Shown: positions 1-8,602 of the stretch, in pieces | Layout: each line of letters opens with the position of its first letter | How positions within the stretch are numbered: position 1 is the first letter of the stretch | From: Brucella sp. BE17 | GTDB taxonomy: Bacteria; Pseudomonadota; Alphaproteobacteria; Rhizobiales; Rhizobiaceae | Assembly: GCF_039545455.1 (NCBI RefSeq) | Contig: NZ_CP154468.1 | Span: 62,001 to 126,000, forward strand | DNA: 64,000 nucleotides | Direction: 5' to 3' | Notes under the pieces: model-generated | Database searches by the model: none | The model's input: the letters and a program-made list of their open reading frames with translations, nothing else | Told to the model about the DNA's origin: nothing | Program-made: the position numbers and the translations under genes

Positions 1-391
1 CAAGCTGCGTTTCCTCGCCACGCATCACATTGGGAGCATCGTCCCGGATTTGAGCGACACCGGGAATAACGCGGACATCCCGCTTGTATCCTTTTACCCG
101 AACTGCGCAATCAGCCAGGCTGTCCAGGTATGTTGGAACTGGTAGATAGGGTGCTTCCACCCAGCCCTGACGTGCTCCAGCCATTCCACTGATCAACACA
201 GGGAGATCGGAAGGAGCTCCAAGTTTAATAAGATGGTTTTCCAGAATGGCGGCAAATCCGATTTTTGCCGCCTTCAACATTCCTTCATCACTCTTGCTCT
301 CACCGAGCACTATACCGTGCTCATCGACAAGCCAAAGCCGGAAACTGGAAGTACCCCAATCGGCAAGCGCATAGAACACGTTATTTACCAT
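1..391 (-). CDS. dgoK: 2-dehydro-3-deoxygalactonokinase, N-terminal part (runs off window)
   Basis: About 130 N-terminal residues are visible; the gene runs off the left edge. I read it by translating the complement from the ATG at 391. The start MVNNVFYALADWGTSSFRLW contains the sugar-kinase phosphate-binding DWGTSS motif. Further on are GMAGARQGWVEAPY and NVMRGEETQL, which are characteristic of the DgoK family. The enzyme phosphorylates 2-keto-3-deoxygalactonate in the De Ley-Doudoroff galactose pathway. It follows the AraH-type permease by 11 bp on the same strand, so it is the distal gene of the importer operon. A dgoA aldolase gene might follow outside the window; that is a guess. Confidence 0.88.
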   Translation of the reverse strand, partial: MVNNVFYALADWGTSSFRLWLVDEHGIVLGESKSDEGMLKAAKIGFAAILENHLIKLGAPSDLPVLISGMAGARQGWVEAPYLPVPTYLDSLADCAVRVKGYKRDVRVIPGVAQIRDDAPNVMRGEETQL

Positions 392-402
392 TCGTGCAGC
401 CA

Positions 403-1353
403 CTAGCTTCTAAATGCGATGGTTGACGAACGAAGGTTGTCGAGAAGAACAGCTAGCAGCAGGATAAAGCCGCGCACGACATATTGGTAAAATGCCTGGA
501 TATTCAGCAGGTTCATTACATTTTCTGCAATGCCCATGATCAGAACACCCACAATCACACCGGTCATTGCTGCACGTCCTCCTGCGAGCGAAACGCCGCC
601 AAGTACGCATGCCGAGATAACGGACAGTTCCAGACCGGTTGCAGCATTCGGCTGGCCCGAAGTTATACGCGATGCCAGTAGAATCCCGGCAATTGCACAG
701 ATCAAGCCTTGAAGAGCGAATATCCATACCCGCATGCTTACGACATTCACGCCCGCCAGACGGGATGCCTCCGGGTTACCACCGATTGCCAGTGTGTTCT
801 TTCCGAAAACCGTGCGGTTCAAAATAAACCCGAACACGATGAACAAAGCGATCATCACCCAGATTGGCGTCGGAACGCCAAGAAACTTTGACAGTGCGAC
901 CTGATAGAACGAAGGGTCATTGATACCGACGGCCCGGCCATCGGAGGATATCAGCGCAAGACCTCGCACAATTTGCATAGTGGCAAGCGTTGCGATCAGC
1001 GCATTAATTTTAAAGCGTGCAATAACGATGCCGTTGAAAAGCCCCACAAAAAACCCCGCAGCCAGTGCAGCTAAGAGGCCTACAATGATCGAGCCGCTCA
1101 TGTTGGAAGCCATGACCGCAATCATTCCGGTAAAGGCCACGTTGGAACCAACCGAAAGGTCGAAGTCGCGTGAAGCAAGACACAACATCATTGTGCAGGC
1201 AACAATTCCGATTGTTACAACTGATTGCAACAAACCCAACAGGTTACGTTCGGTAAGAAAATTGGGCACCGTCAATGCCACCACTGCGAAAGCAATAGCG
1301 AAAATAACGACTAGCCCCTGTTCGCCGAGAAGGAGTTTTTTCAAAGAGTTCAT
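403..1353 (-). CDS. araH: Sugar ABC transporter permease, AraH type
   Basis: A 316-residue hydrophobic protein of the BPD_transp_2 (RbsC/AraH) family with many predicted membrane segments. It contains the typical stretch DLSVGSNVAF early on and GGVSLAGGRAAMTG near residue 255, the usual ATPase-coupling region. It would form the inner-membrane channel for a monosaccharide imported with the neighbouring ATPase and binding protein. Its start overlaps the stop of the ATPase gene (ATGA, 1350-1353), which indicates translational coupling. The dgoK gene follows. The best assignment is L-arabinose and/or D-galactose uptake, because the binding protein resembles AraF. Confidence 0.88.
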   Translation of the reverse strand: MNSLKKLLLGEQGLVVIFAIAFAVVALTVPNFLTERNLLGLLQSVVTIGIVACTMMLCLASRDFDLSVGSNVAFTGMIAVMASNMSGSIIVGLLAALAAGFFVGLFNGIVIARFKINALIATLATMQIVRGLALISSDGRAVGINDPSFYQVALSKFLGVPTPIWVMIALFIVFGFILNRTVFGKNTLAIGGNPEASRLAGVNVVSMRVWIFALQGLICAIAGILLASRITSGQPNAATGLELSVISACVLGGVSLAGGRAAMTGVIVGVLIMGIAENVMNLLNIQAFYQYVVRGFILLLAVLLDNLRSSTIAFRS

Positions 1354-2885
1354 CGTGGCGCAACCTTCTGACTGTCAAACTGAATAGATGCCGTGCGGTC
1401 CGGCAGAGCCGCTGCAAGAATAGTGCGCTCGTTAAAGTCAGCGCGTTCAACTGAAGCGGCGATTCGACCCTCGCACATAACGAGAATACGGTCCGAAATG
1501 CCCATGACTTCTGGCAATTCGCTCGAAACCACAACAATGGCCATGCCGCTGTCAGCAAGGCCGTAGAGCGTTTCATAAATTTCGGCTTTTGCGCCGACAT
1601 CGATGCCACGGGTTGGCTCGTCGATCATCAGCACCTTGACATTTTGCTCCGAAAGCCAACGCCCGAGAATGACTTTCTGCTGGTTGCCACCCGATAAATG
1701 AACGATATCCTGCTTGCGTGACGGCGTGCGCACGCGCAGCTGCTTGATACTGGCTTCGGCAATACCGGCTTCTTTGCGCGGATTGATAATCCCCATCGGA
1801 GAAAAATGCCTGCGGGTAGAAATCGTGATGTTTTCTTCGATGGAGCGACTTTGCAGAATGCCATCCGCCTTACGATCTTCCGGGCATAACATAATACCCG
1901 CCTCTATCGATTTTCGAGGGTTATTTGCAGGTGCTTTCACGCCATCGACTTCCACGCTGCCGCTATGGCGGGTGTCGGCGCCATACAGAAGGCGCAGCAT
2001 CTCAGAACGGCCGGCTCCTATAAGGCCGAACAGACCAAGAATTTCGCCCTTGCGCACCTCAAAACTGTTAGGCTCAGGCAACTTTGGGCCGCTAATATTT
2101 TCTACTCGCAATCGTACCTGATCTTTGATCTGGCGGCCTCTCCATCCCCAAATATCGGAGATTTCTCGCCCTACCATTTCCGCAATCACCTGATCACGCG
2201 TAACATTTTCAAGCGTACCATGATGGGCTGCAAGCTTGCCGTCGCGCAAGACTGTAAGGCTGTTACAGAGATCGAATACTTCGTCCAATCTATGCGAGAC
2301 ATAAATAATTACCTTTCCTTCGGCTTTAAGCCTACGGATCAGCTTAAAAAGGATTTCGCTTTCACGCGACGAGAGGGAAGAGGTAGGCTCGTCCAGCGCA
2401 ATAACGCGAGCATCGAACATAATGGCTTTGGCAATCTCGACCATCTGCCGTTCGCCAATGGAGAGCTTCGAGACCTTAACTGAAGGATCGATATCCAGGC
2501 CAATATCAATTAGTTTTTCTGTGACTTCGTTCATCAAGTAACGAGAACTGATGATGCCGCCCTTGTTGGGGAAGCGCCCCAGCCAAAGATTTTCCGCAAC
2601 CGTCAGTTCAGGGACAAGTTGCAGTTCCTGATGTACAACCACCACACCCGCCTGAAAGGCATCGCGAACGGATGTATATTTCTGTTCGACACCATCAATT
2701 GATATTGATCCGGAGTTTGCGGATTGATCGCCTGATAAGATGCGGATCATCGTAGATTTCCCCGCGCCGTTTTCTCCCATCAAGCCATGGACACTGCCCT
2801 TGGCTATCGTGAAAGAAACATCGGAAAGCGCTTTTACGCCGGGATACGATTTTGAGATATGACTGAACGCAAGAAAGCTATCCAT
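1350..2885 (-). CDS. araG: Sugar ABC transporter ATPase, AraG type (double ATPase)
   Basis: A 511-residue protein with two fused ATPase domains, the normal layout for monosaccharide importers. Domain 1 has Walker A GENGAGKST at residues 37-45 and signature LSIGERQMVEIAKA. Domain 2 has a degenerate Walker A (GLIGAGRSEML) but an intact signature LSGGNQQKVILGRW and Walker B (MIDEPTRGIDVG). I chose the ATG at 2885 because GGAG lies a few bases upstream and the protein then begins MDSFLAFSHISKSYPG as in homologues. The reading frame extends 32 codons further upstream without homology. It sits between the binding-protein and permease genes. Confidence 0.92.
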   Translation of the reverse strand: MDSFLAFSHISKSYPGVKALSDVSFTIAKGSVHGLMGENGAGKSTMIRILSGDQSANSGSISIDGVEQKYTSVRDAFQAGVVVVHQELQLVPELTVAENLWLGRFPNKGGIISSRYLMNEVTEKLIDIGLDIDPSVKVSKLSIGERQMVEIAKAIMFDARVIALDEPTSSLSSRESEILFKLIRRLKAEGKVIIYVSHRLDEVFDLCNSLTVLRDGKLAAHHGTLENVTRDQVIAEMVGREISDIWGWRGRQIKDQVRLRVENISGPKLPEPNSFEVRKGEILGLFGLIGAGRSEMLRLLYGADTRHSGSVEVDGVKAPANNPRKSIEAGIMLCPEDRKADGILQSRSIEENITISTRRHFSPMGIINPRKEAGIAEASIKQLRVRTPSRKQDIVHLSGGNQQKVILGRWLSEQNVKVLMIDEPTRGIDVGAKAEIYETLYGLADSGMAIVVVSSELPEVMGISDRILVMCEGRIAASVERADFNERTILAAALPDRTASIQFDSQKVAPR

Positions 2886-2971
2886 GACATCTCCATAAAC
2901 TATGATGATCGGGGCAGTTCCACAAAACGATATATCGGTTTTCGATCTAGGACATGCGTGAAAGCAGATAG

Positions 2972-2998
2972 GCGGCCGCACGGTATGAGAGCGGCCGC
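2972..2998 (-). other. Intercistronic stem-loop between araF and araG
   Basis: Two copies of the self-complementary octamer GCGGCCGC (2972-2979 and 2991-2998) are separated by 11 bases. In RNA they can pair as one stem-loop. It lies 20-45 bases after the binding-protein stop codon and about 90 bases before the ATPase start. There is no T-run, so it looks like an mRNA-stabilising or attenuating element rather than a full terminator. The function is inferred from its position. Confidence 0.55.
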
Positions 2999-3016
2999 AC
3001 CAGAAAGACGTTCGAC

Positions 3017-4000
3017 CTACTCTATGCCGAGGTCTTTTCTTACCTGTTCAAAATTATCGCGCAGAGCCAGTTCGCCAGAAGTCAAGATAAGCTTTTCCGG
3101 CTCCTTATCGTTTGCGATCCACTCATACATATTGACTGCCGTTTCATAACCATGGCGCTTGGGCGAGATGATTACGGTGCCATAAAAGCCGGTATTATTT
3201 GGCTTTTTGAATTCGTTGATTGCGGAATCTGATCCTCCGATACCAACAGCCACAATACTATCCGCCGACATACCCACACTCTCTGTCGCACGCACAGCAC
3301 CAAGAACCGCTTCGTCGTTAAGACCAACAGCAACCCAATGTTTAATCTGGGGGTTCTTATTCAGAACGACAGTAGATGCATTCAAAGCCGCCTCCGTGTC
3401 GGTCTTTGCCTGAGGTGCATCAAAAATATTGCTCTCAGAAAGGCCTGAAGCCTTCAAAGCAGAAAGAGCACCCTCTACACGGTCAACAGCAGTTGGCAAC
3501 TGATCGTAAGACACGCGAATTGCGCCAACGTCTTTCCAGTCCCATCCACGTTTCTTCACTTCTTCACCGATCGACTGACCGACCGCTTCACCGATTTTTG
3601 TGGCGGAAATGCCCATATGCGGAACATCTTCCAGTGGCTTATCATCCGCACCGACAAGGCGGTCATCGACCGTCATCAACTTAAGGTCATTGGCGGCAGC
3701 TTTGGCCACGATGCCAGGTCCAAGTTTCACGTCTGGGGTGCAGATAATCACACCCTGCACGCCTTGCGCACCAAGATTATCGAGTGCGGCCTGAACCTTT
3801 TCGCCATCTTGTGCAGCAATCTTGACGAGAGTGAAGCCCTTTTCCTTGGCCGCCACTTCAGCGAACTTCCATTCATCCTGAAACCAGGGCTCTTCCGGCT
3901 GCTTCACCACAAAACCAATCTTTACGTCCGCAGCCATGGCCGAGGTTACGCCGGCAAATGCAACTGTGCTGGCCACGAGCGCGGCCTTAACCAAATTCAT
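3017..4000 (-). CDS. araF: Sugar ABC transporter periplasmic binding protein, AraF type
   Basis: A 327-residue periplasmic protein beginning MNLVKAALVASTVAFAGVTS, a clear Sec signal peptide ending near AMA-AD. The mature part starts DVKIGFVVKQPEEPWFQDEW, strongly like L-arabinose-binding protein AraF. Residues VAVGLNDEAVLGAVRA and ERLVGADD-like segments also fit the family. I chose the ATG at 4000 because GGGAG precedes it; an upstream ATG at 4060 would add 20 residues before the signal peptide. It is the first gene of the importer operon and faces a divergent FadR-family regulator. The substrate is probably L-arabinose or D-galactose; the adjoining dgoK favours galactose. Confidence 0.9.
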   Translation of the reverse strand: MNLVKAALVASTVAFAGVTSAMAADVKIGFVVKQPEEPWFQDEWKFAEVAAKEKGFTLVKIAAQDGEKVQAALDNLGAQGVQGVIICTPDVKLGPGIVAKAAANDLKLMTVDDRLVGADDKPLEDVPHMGISATKIGEAVGQSIGEEVKKRGWDWKDVGAIRVSYDQLPTAVDRVEGALSALKASGLSESNIFDAPQAKTDTEAALNASTVVLNKNPQIKHWVAVGLNDEAVLGAVRATESVGMSADSIVAVGIGGSDSAINEFKKPNNTGFYGTVIISPKRHGYETAVNMYEWIANDKEPEKLILTSGELALRDNFEQVRKDLGIE

Positions 4001-4076
4001 GATGATCTCCCATAAACTTCCCCCGCACTCCATAGCGGTCCGTATGCCTAAACCGATCATCGGGTTTCGTCAATCT

Positions 4077-4132
4077 CTGGTATGATGAATTCTTTCTCTT
4101 GTATAATTTTTATATTCCTATAATCATACCAG
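4077..4132. promoter_or_regulatory. Paired operator half-sites in the araF/gntR divergent promoter
   Basis: A perfect 10-bp inverted repeat, CTGGTATGAT (4077-4086) and ATCATACCAG (4123-4132), encloses 36 bp. The enclosed part is AT-rich and contains TATAAT-like hexamers at 4102-4107 and just before the second arm. The location, midway between divergently transcribed araF and the FadR-type regulator, suggests that the two arms are regulator-binding sites. The sequence repeat is seen directly; the binding protein is inferred. Confidence 0.6.
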
Positions 4133-4245
4133 CTTTGTTATGGCGTATATAGCGAGGCTATTCTCGAGTAGATTGCACCTCGTGAACGCGCTAAGTTCTG
4201 CGTCCGCTTAATAGCCTTTCGAAGGCCGATGACGAGTGATCAGAA

Positions 4246-5013
4246 GTGAAAACCGGAAAAGTGATGACAGTGCCATCAAGTGAAACAGCAAGCACGTCAT
4301 CATCCTCTAAATCCCGCCCGAGAGTAAAGAATAGCGTAATCTCGGCCCTTGCCCTGGATATATGTTCAAATTCTTTTCCTCCGGGAAGCTATCTTCCAAG
4401 CGAAAGTGATCTGTGTGCACGTTATAATGTGAGCAGAACCGTTATTCGCGAGGCACTCAAGGTATTGGAATCCAAGGGACTTGTTTATATTCGTTCGCGT
4501 GTGGGTACGGTTGTTTGCGAGCCCGACGAATGGAACATTCTGGATCCTCAGGTAATTGAATGGCTTGGTGACCGGATTATTGAATTCAATCTGCTTGACT
4601 GCGTATTGGAAGCAAGACGCAGCATAGAGCCGGCGGCGGTCGTTCTGGCCGCCGAAAAAGGGAGCACACAAGAAATTGCGGATATTGAGAAGGCTTGGCA
4701 AATGATGTGTGATGCCGAAAAAGACATCACAAAATTCACGGAAGCTGACGTGCTTTTCCACTCATGTTTGCTTAAAGCCAGCCATAATCAGATATTCAGA
4801 CAACTCTCACATACGATCAGTGCTGCGCTGAAATATTCATTGCAAACCTCCAATGAGATTGCCGAAACTCGCGATGAGGCCGTCGCTGCGCATGGAAATC
4901 TTGTCGAAGCGTTAAGAATGCGCGACACGGTCAAAGCAACGCAGGCTATTAACTGTATACTCGGTATAGCCGAACGTGATTTGGATCAAGCGAAGTGCAG
5001 TAACGCCAGATAG
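4246..5013 (+). CDS. GntR-type regulator, FadR subfamily (FCD domain)
   Basis: A 255-residue regulator. An N-terminal winged helix (about residues 25-95) includes SYLPSESDLCARYNVSRTVI and REALKVLESKGLVYIRSRVG, the classic GntR pattern. The C-terminal all-helical FCD domain contains the metal- and ligand-binding type motif FHSCLLKASHNQ. It is divergent from araF and so probably controls the araFGH-dgoK operon in response to a sugar acid such as 2-keto-3-deoxygalactonate (compare DgoR/LGO-type regulators). An alternative start is the ATG at 4264. The substrate assignment is inference from context. Confidence 0.85.
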   Translation: MKTGKVMTVPSSETASTSSSSKSRPRVKNSVISALALDICSNSFPPGSYLPSESDLCARYNVSRTVIREALKVLESKGLVYIRSRVGTVVCEPDEWNILDPQVIEWLGDRIIEFNLLDCVLEARRSIEPAAVVLAAEKGSTQEIADIEKAWQMMCDAEKDITKFTEADVLFHSCLLKASHNQIFRQLSHTISAALKYSLQTSNEIAETRDEAVAAHGNLVEALRMRDTVKATQAINCILGIAERDLDQAKCSNAR

Positions 5014-5358
5014 AGGCTGTCGATTTTGTGTAATTTATCTGGCTAGCCTTCTGGCATCATCTAGCAACTTTCGAGTTTATCATAGGCTAAGACAATCTCT
5101 GTCTTATCGATATATGGCAAACGTGGTTGAAGTTGATCTGCCACTCGCTGCCAGGTTTTGCCTCTATGTTTGAAGTTTGGTTGATCGGAAGTCGAGCGGA
5201 TTGCGGCCGCCGCGAAGGTGTGGCGGAGCATTGTCCACTCAATGGACGCGGCAGCATTATCTTGTCGCTCTTCTCAGCCGTACGAACTCTTTCGTCCCTA
5301 CCAGTTCCAAAGGCCTCGCTTCTCAGATTAGATCGTTCCGCGATGCTTGATACGCTTT
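5014..5358. other. Intergenic gap, 345 bp, no recognised feature
   Basis: This lies between the convergent GntR regulator and alpha/beta hydrolase genes. I saw only a weak 5-bp hairpin (GTCCA/TGGAC near 5235-5250) and short open frames without recognisable similarity. No terminator with a T-run was found. Confidence 0.4.
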
Positions 5359-6198
5359 TTATCGCCTGTTACGAGTTGTTATCTGTTCACCCGTTGGTTT
5401 CACCCCAGCCGACATTAACTTTCTCGCAAGAGACATGATAAGTTCAGGTTCCTGACGGTGCGGAGCGTGTCCGCAGTTTTCAATCCAAATGGTTTTTCCT
5501 TTAGCAGCAAAATTTTGGATGTCTCTTAGTTGCTTTGTAGAAGCAAACTCATCCAGAGTCCCCTGTACGGCAATGATAGTGCAAACTACGCGCTTAAGCT
5601 CTGGCAAGATATTGAAGTGGTGCCCGAAGCGCTCGCTAATCCAGAGGTCATGCCAACGTCGGAAGATCGGCTCGGGATTGGCATGCTGGCGCTTGAGCGC
5701 CCGTTTTAACGGACCTTTATCCCAGGATTCTCCTGCCGCCATAACGGCTTTGACCGTTTCAGGCTCAACATAAAGATGAGGCGCTTCGACAAAGATAGAC
5801 AATATCCGTTCCGGAAAAAGGGCCGCAGTGATGATCGCGATGGAGCCGCCGTCGCTATGACCGAACAGGTAGGCCTTTTCAATGCCTAGGCAGTCCAGTA
5901 TCGCCGGAATATGCCGTGCCTCATCATGCAGATAGTCCAGATTATCGACCCTTCGCAACGGCGTGGAATGCCCGTAACCCTCGCGTGAATAGGCAACGAC
6001 ACCGAAGCCTGTCTCCTCCGAAAGTTTTTGGGGAAAGTCACGCCATTCCGCAATACTGCCCAGCCCTTCATGCAAAAGAATGATCTGCGGCGCTGGTGCT
6101 GGCGGCCCCCACATCGCAACGTCAAGCTCCAGATGCGGCAGAAGAGAGAGCGTTCTGCGGGTCAAATGCGCGGGGAATTTCATAGACATGTCTCGCAA
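5359..6198 (-). CDS. Alpha/beta hydrolase (last gene of molybdenum-hydroxylase operon)
   Basis: A 279-residue alpha/beta-fold hydrolase. It has an oxyanion-side LLHEGLGS motif near residues 41-48, the nucleophile elbow GHSDGG with Ser115, the acidic residue in QGTLDEFAS and the catalytic His in ENCGHAPHRQEP. There is no signal peptide, so it is cytoplasmic. It is the last gene of the block running from the MHS transporter through the molybdenum hydroxylase, CoA ligase and crotonase. It could hydrolyse an ester, a ring-cleavage product or a CoA thioester made by the neighbours; the exact reaction cannot be told. ATG at 6183 is an alternative start. Confidence 0.85.
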   Translation of the reverse strand: MRDMSMKFPAHLTRRTLSLLPHLELDVAMWGPPAPAPQIILLHEGLGSIAEWRDFPQKLSEETGFGVVAYSREGYGHSTPLRRVDNLDYLHDEARHIPAILDCLGIEKAYLFGHSDGGSIAIITAALFPERILSIFVEAPHLYVEPETVKAVMAAGESWDKGPLKRALKRQHANPEPIFRRWHDLWISERFGHHFNILPELKRVVCTIIAVQGTLDEFASTKQLRDIQNFAAKGKTIWIENCGHAPHRQEPELIMSLARKLMSAGVKPTGEQITTRNRR

Positions 6199-6201
6199 TG
6201 A

Positions 6202-6221
6202 GGCCGGAAATATATCCGGCC
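6202..6221 (-). other. Intercistronic stem-loop between crotonase and hydrolase genes
   Basis: Perfect 7-bp arms GGCCGGA (6202-6208) and TCCGGCC (6215-6221) with a 6-base AT loop. It sits in the 74-bp gap just upstream of the hydrolase start. No T-tract follows on the transcribed strand, so it is more likely an mRNA-processing or stability element. Confidence 0.5.
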
Positions 6222-6272
6222 CCTTTCTCTTTCATGGATAAACAGCTACCGCAGTATTGCAACAGCAGATGA

Positions 6273-7058
6273 TTACAGTCCTTTGAAAGCGGGTTTGCGC
6301 TTTTCGTGGAAAGCTTTCACCCCTTCAGCGAAATCTTCCGATGAGCGCAGACGGCTATAGCAATGACCTTCCAATTCGATTGCCGTCGAAAGCGAGCTGT
6401 TCTCGCTGTCGTTGAGCAGTTTCTTGGCCGTGCGCTGGGCAAGCGGTGAGAAGGAAAGCAGTTCCTTGACCAGAGCATCCGTTGCGTCCTCAAGCTGGTC
6501 GTCGGCAACGAGTTCGGTTGCGATACCCCAGTCATAGGCCTGCTGCGCCTTGATGCGTCTGGAGCGCATGACGATATCTTTCGTGCGGGTGATGCCGACG
6601 ATCTGCTGCAGACGGGCTGAACCGCCTGAACCGGGAATCTGGCCAAGTTTCTGCTCCGGCAGCGCAAATTCCGCCGTTTCGGAAATGATGCGGAAATCGC
6701 AAGCCAAAGAGATTTCAAAACCGACCCCGAAAGCATAGCCGCGATTGGCGACGATCACCGGCTTTTCGCAGCGAGCGGGTGCGGCGATATTCCAGGCAAG
6801 CTTGGAAACATGTTCGGGCGAAGCTTCGAGAAAGCCCATAATATAGCCGCCAGAGGAAAAATGCTCACCCTCGGCACGAAGCACCACAACGCGCACGCGC
6901 TCGTCAGCGTCCAGCGCTTCGAAGGCCAGCCGCAACTGGTCGCGTTGCAGCATAGATACGGTATTGAAGGGCGGACGCGACAAGATGATATCGCCACGCT
7001 GCCTGTCCGCGTCGATCTCTACGCGGAACCCATCGAGATTGCTGTATGGATCGCTCAT
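6273..7058 (-). CDS. Enoyl-CoA hydratase/isomerase family protein (crotonase)
   Basis: A 261-residue crotonase-fold enzyme. Both catalytic glutamates of classical enoyl-CoA hydratase are in place: Glu115 in GVGFEISLACD and Glu135 in ALPEQKLGQIPGSGG. The oxyanion-hole segment reads EHFSSGGYIMGF, where most hydratases have a Gly-Ala-Asp; this suggests a specialised substrate. Its start overlaps the CoA-ligase stop by four bases, so the two are translationally coupled. Together they imply that an acid is activated to a CoA thioester and then hydrated, isomerised or cleaved. BadI-like ring cleavage or a lyase activity are possible alternatives. Confidence 0.87.
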   Translation of the reverse strand: MSDPYSNLDGFRVEIDADRQRGDIILSRPPFNTVSMLQRDQLRLAFEALDADERVRVVVLRAEGEHFSSGGYIMGFLEASPEHVSKLAWNIAAPARCEKPVIVANRGYAFGVGFEISLACDFRIISETAEFALPEQKLGQIPGSGGSARLQQIVGITRTKDIVMRSRRIKAQQAYDWGIATELVADDQLEDATDALVKELLSFSPLAQRTAKKLLNDSENSSLSTAIELEGHCYSRLRSSEDFAEGVKAFHEKRKPAFKGL

Positions 7059-8602
7059 GCCATGCTCTTTTCTTTTTCACTCGTTTCCAGTTGATAGTCT
7101 CCTTCGACAAGCTTTCTTCGCAGAAGCTTGCCAACGGGCGATTTCGGGATTTCCGTCACAAAAACATAGGCGCGCGGTCGCTTGAAATTGGCGAGAGTGG
7201 AAGCGGCGCAATAGGCGTCGAGTTCCTTTTCGCTGACTTTGTCGGCTCGGGTGATAAAGGCGGTGACGACTTTACCCCATTTCTCGTCGGGCAAGCCGAC
7301 AACAGCCACTTCGGAAACGCAAGGATGTAGCGACAACAGGCTCTCTATCTCGACGGGTGAGACATTTTCGCCGCCGGTAATAATCATGTCATCGACACGC
7401 CCGGTCACAAAAAGATCGCCATCCGCATCGAAGTAGCCGGTGTCGGAACTGAAATACCAGCCTGACTTGAAGGCCTTTTCATCCGATTCCGGGCGGCGCC
7501 AATAACCCTCGAAAGCCTCGTCCCCGGCCATGAGCGCAATGATTTGTCCTTCTTCGCCAGCTGGCAGGCGGCTTTCGGGATCATCGCTGTCAAGCGCCAC
7601 CACACGGATCATCTGGTTAAGGCCGGATTTTCCGGCGCTGCCAGGTTTTAGCTGTGCGCGCTGGTTGATCGAACAGGTATAGATTTCGGAAGAACCATAA
7701 TGATTGACGAAGAGGTCTGGTTTGAAGGCCTTCTGTAGTGCCTGTAGCAGCGCTTCAGTCATCGGCGCTCCTGCGAAACCCAGTTTGCGAACTGAAGTTA
7801 TATTCGTCTGCTTGAACTCAGGCGCATTGATGAGGGAATGATAGAGCGTCGGAACGAGATAGAGATTGTCGATCTTTTCCAGCTCGATCAGCTGCAGCGC
7901 TTCGGCCGTATCGAATTTGGGAAGGCAGATAAAAGTTCCGTTGATTGCGGCCGAGGCCAGAAGCGAACGCACACCCATTGTGTGGTAAAGGGGCATGACG
8001 CCAAGCGTCTTTTCGCCATATCCATATAGATTTTGCGCGACATGAGCGATGGCTGCCGCGCGCTCTGCCCTTTGCCGACGCGGAACACCCTTTGGGCGCG
8101 ATGTGGTGCCGGATGTATAGAGCATCAGCGACCACGCATCTGCCCCAACCCGCGGAACGGCTGGAGAGGCGCCCGCTTCCAGCATCGTGTCAAAGGAGAT
8201 TTCTGCACCGCTAACATCATCCAGTGAGATCAGATGAATGCTTTGAGGTAGTTGCGCTTCGCGCACGGCCTGCGCTGCAAAACCCTCGAAAATGACGGCG
8301 AGCGCTTCGGAATCACTGACGGCATAATGGATTTCATCGGCTTTGGAGCGCCAGTTGATTGGCGTCAAAATAATGCCGGAAAACTGGCAGGCCCAATGAA
8401 GCGCGGCCGCTTGCCAACGGTTGCGCAGAATGCTGACGAGATGGTCGCCGGGCTTCAATCCGAGGTCGTCGAAGGCCGTTACCAATGCCGAAATCTTTTC
8501 GTAAAGATCCTGATAGGTAAGCCTCACGTCACCGTCGACAACGGCAAGTCCACCCGGCTCCCGTTCCAAACTCGCCAAAAATGTCGTGCCGAGATCAAGC
8601 AT
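7055..8602 (-). CDS. Acyl-CoA ligase (AMP-forming, class I adenylate-forming enzyme)
   Basis: A 515-residue AMP-binding enzyme of normal length. Key motifs are the P-loop TSGTTSRPKG (163-172), YGSSE (302-306), the C-terminal-domain hinge GRVDDMIITGGENV (401-414) and the catalytic lysine in SPVGKLLRRKL (Lys492). The P-loop has Ser instead of the usual Gly after TSGTT, a small deviation. It overlaps the Fe-S subunit gene by 8 bp and the crotonase gene by 4 bp. It likely activates an aromatic, heteroaromatic or alicyclic acid that is a substrate or product of the molybdenum hydroxylase. The substrate cannot be read from the sequence. Confidence 0.88.
   Translation of the reverse strand: MLDLGTTFLASLEREPGGLAVVDGDVRLTYQDLYEKISALVTAFDDLGLKPGDHLVSILRNRWQAAALHWACQFSGIILTPINWRSKADEIHYAVSDSEALAVIFEGFAAQAVREAQLPQSIHLISLDDVSGAEISFDTMLEAGASPAVPRVGADAWSLMLYTSGTTSRPKGVPRRQRAERAAAIAHVAQNLYGYGEKTLGVMPLYHTMGVRSLLASAAINGTFICLPKFDTAEALQLIELEKIDNLYLVPTLYHSLINAPEFKQTNITSVRKLGFAGAPMTEALLQALQKAFKPDLFVNHYGSSEIYTCSINQRAQLKPGSAGKSGLNQMIRVVALDSDDPESRLPAGEEGQIIALMAGDEAFEGYWRRPESDEKAFKSGWYFSSDTGYFDADGDLFVTGRVDDMIITGGENVSPVEIESLLSLHPCVSEVAVVGLPDEKWGKVVTAFITRADKVSEKELDAYCAASTLANFKRPRAYVFVTEIPKSPVGKLLRRKLVEGDYQLETSEKEKSMA

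Noticed and set aside
5127..5438. 103-codon open frame between the GntR regulator and the hydrolase
   Set aside because: It runs into the hydrolase gene on the opposite strand, has no recognisable domain and no clear ribosome site.
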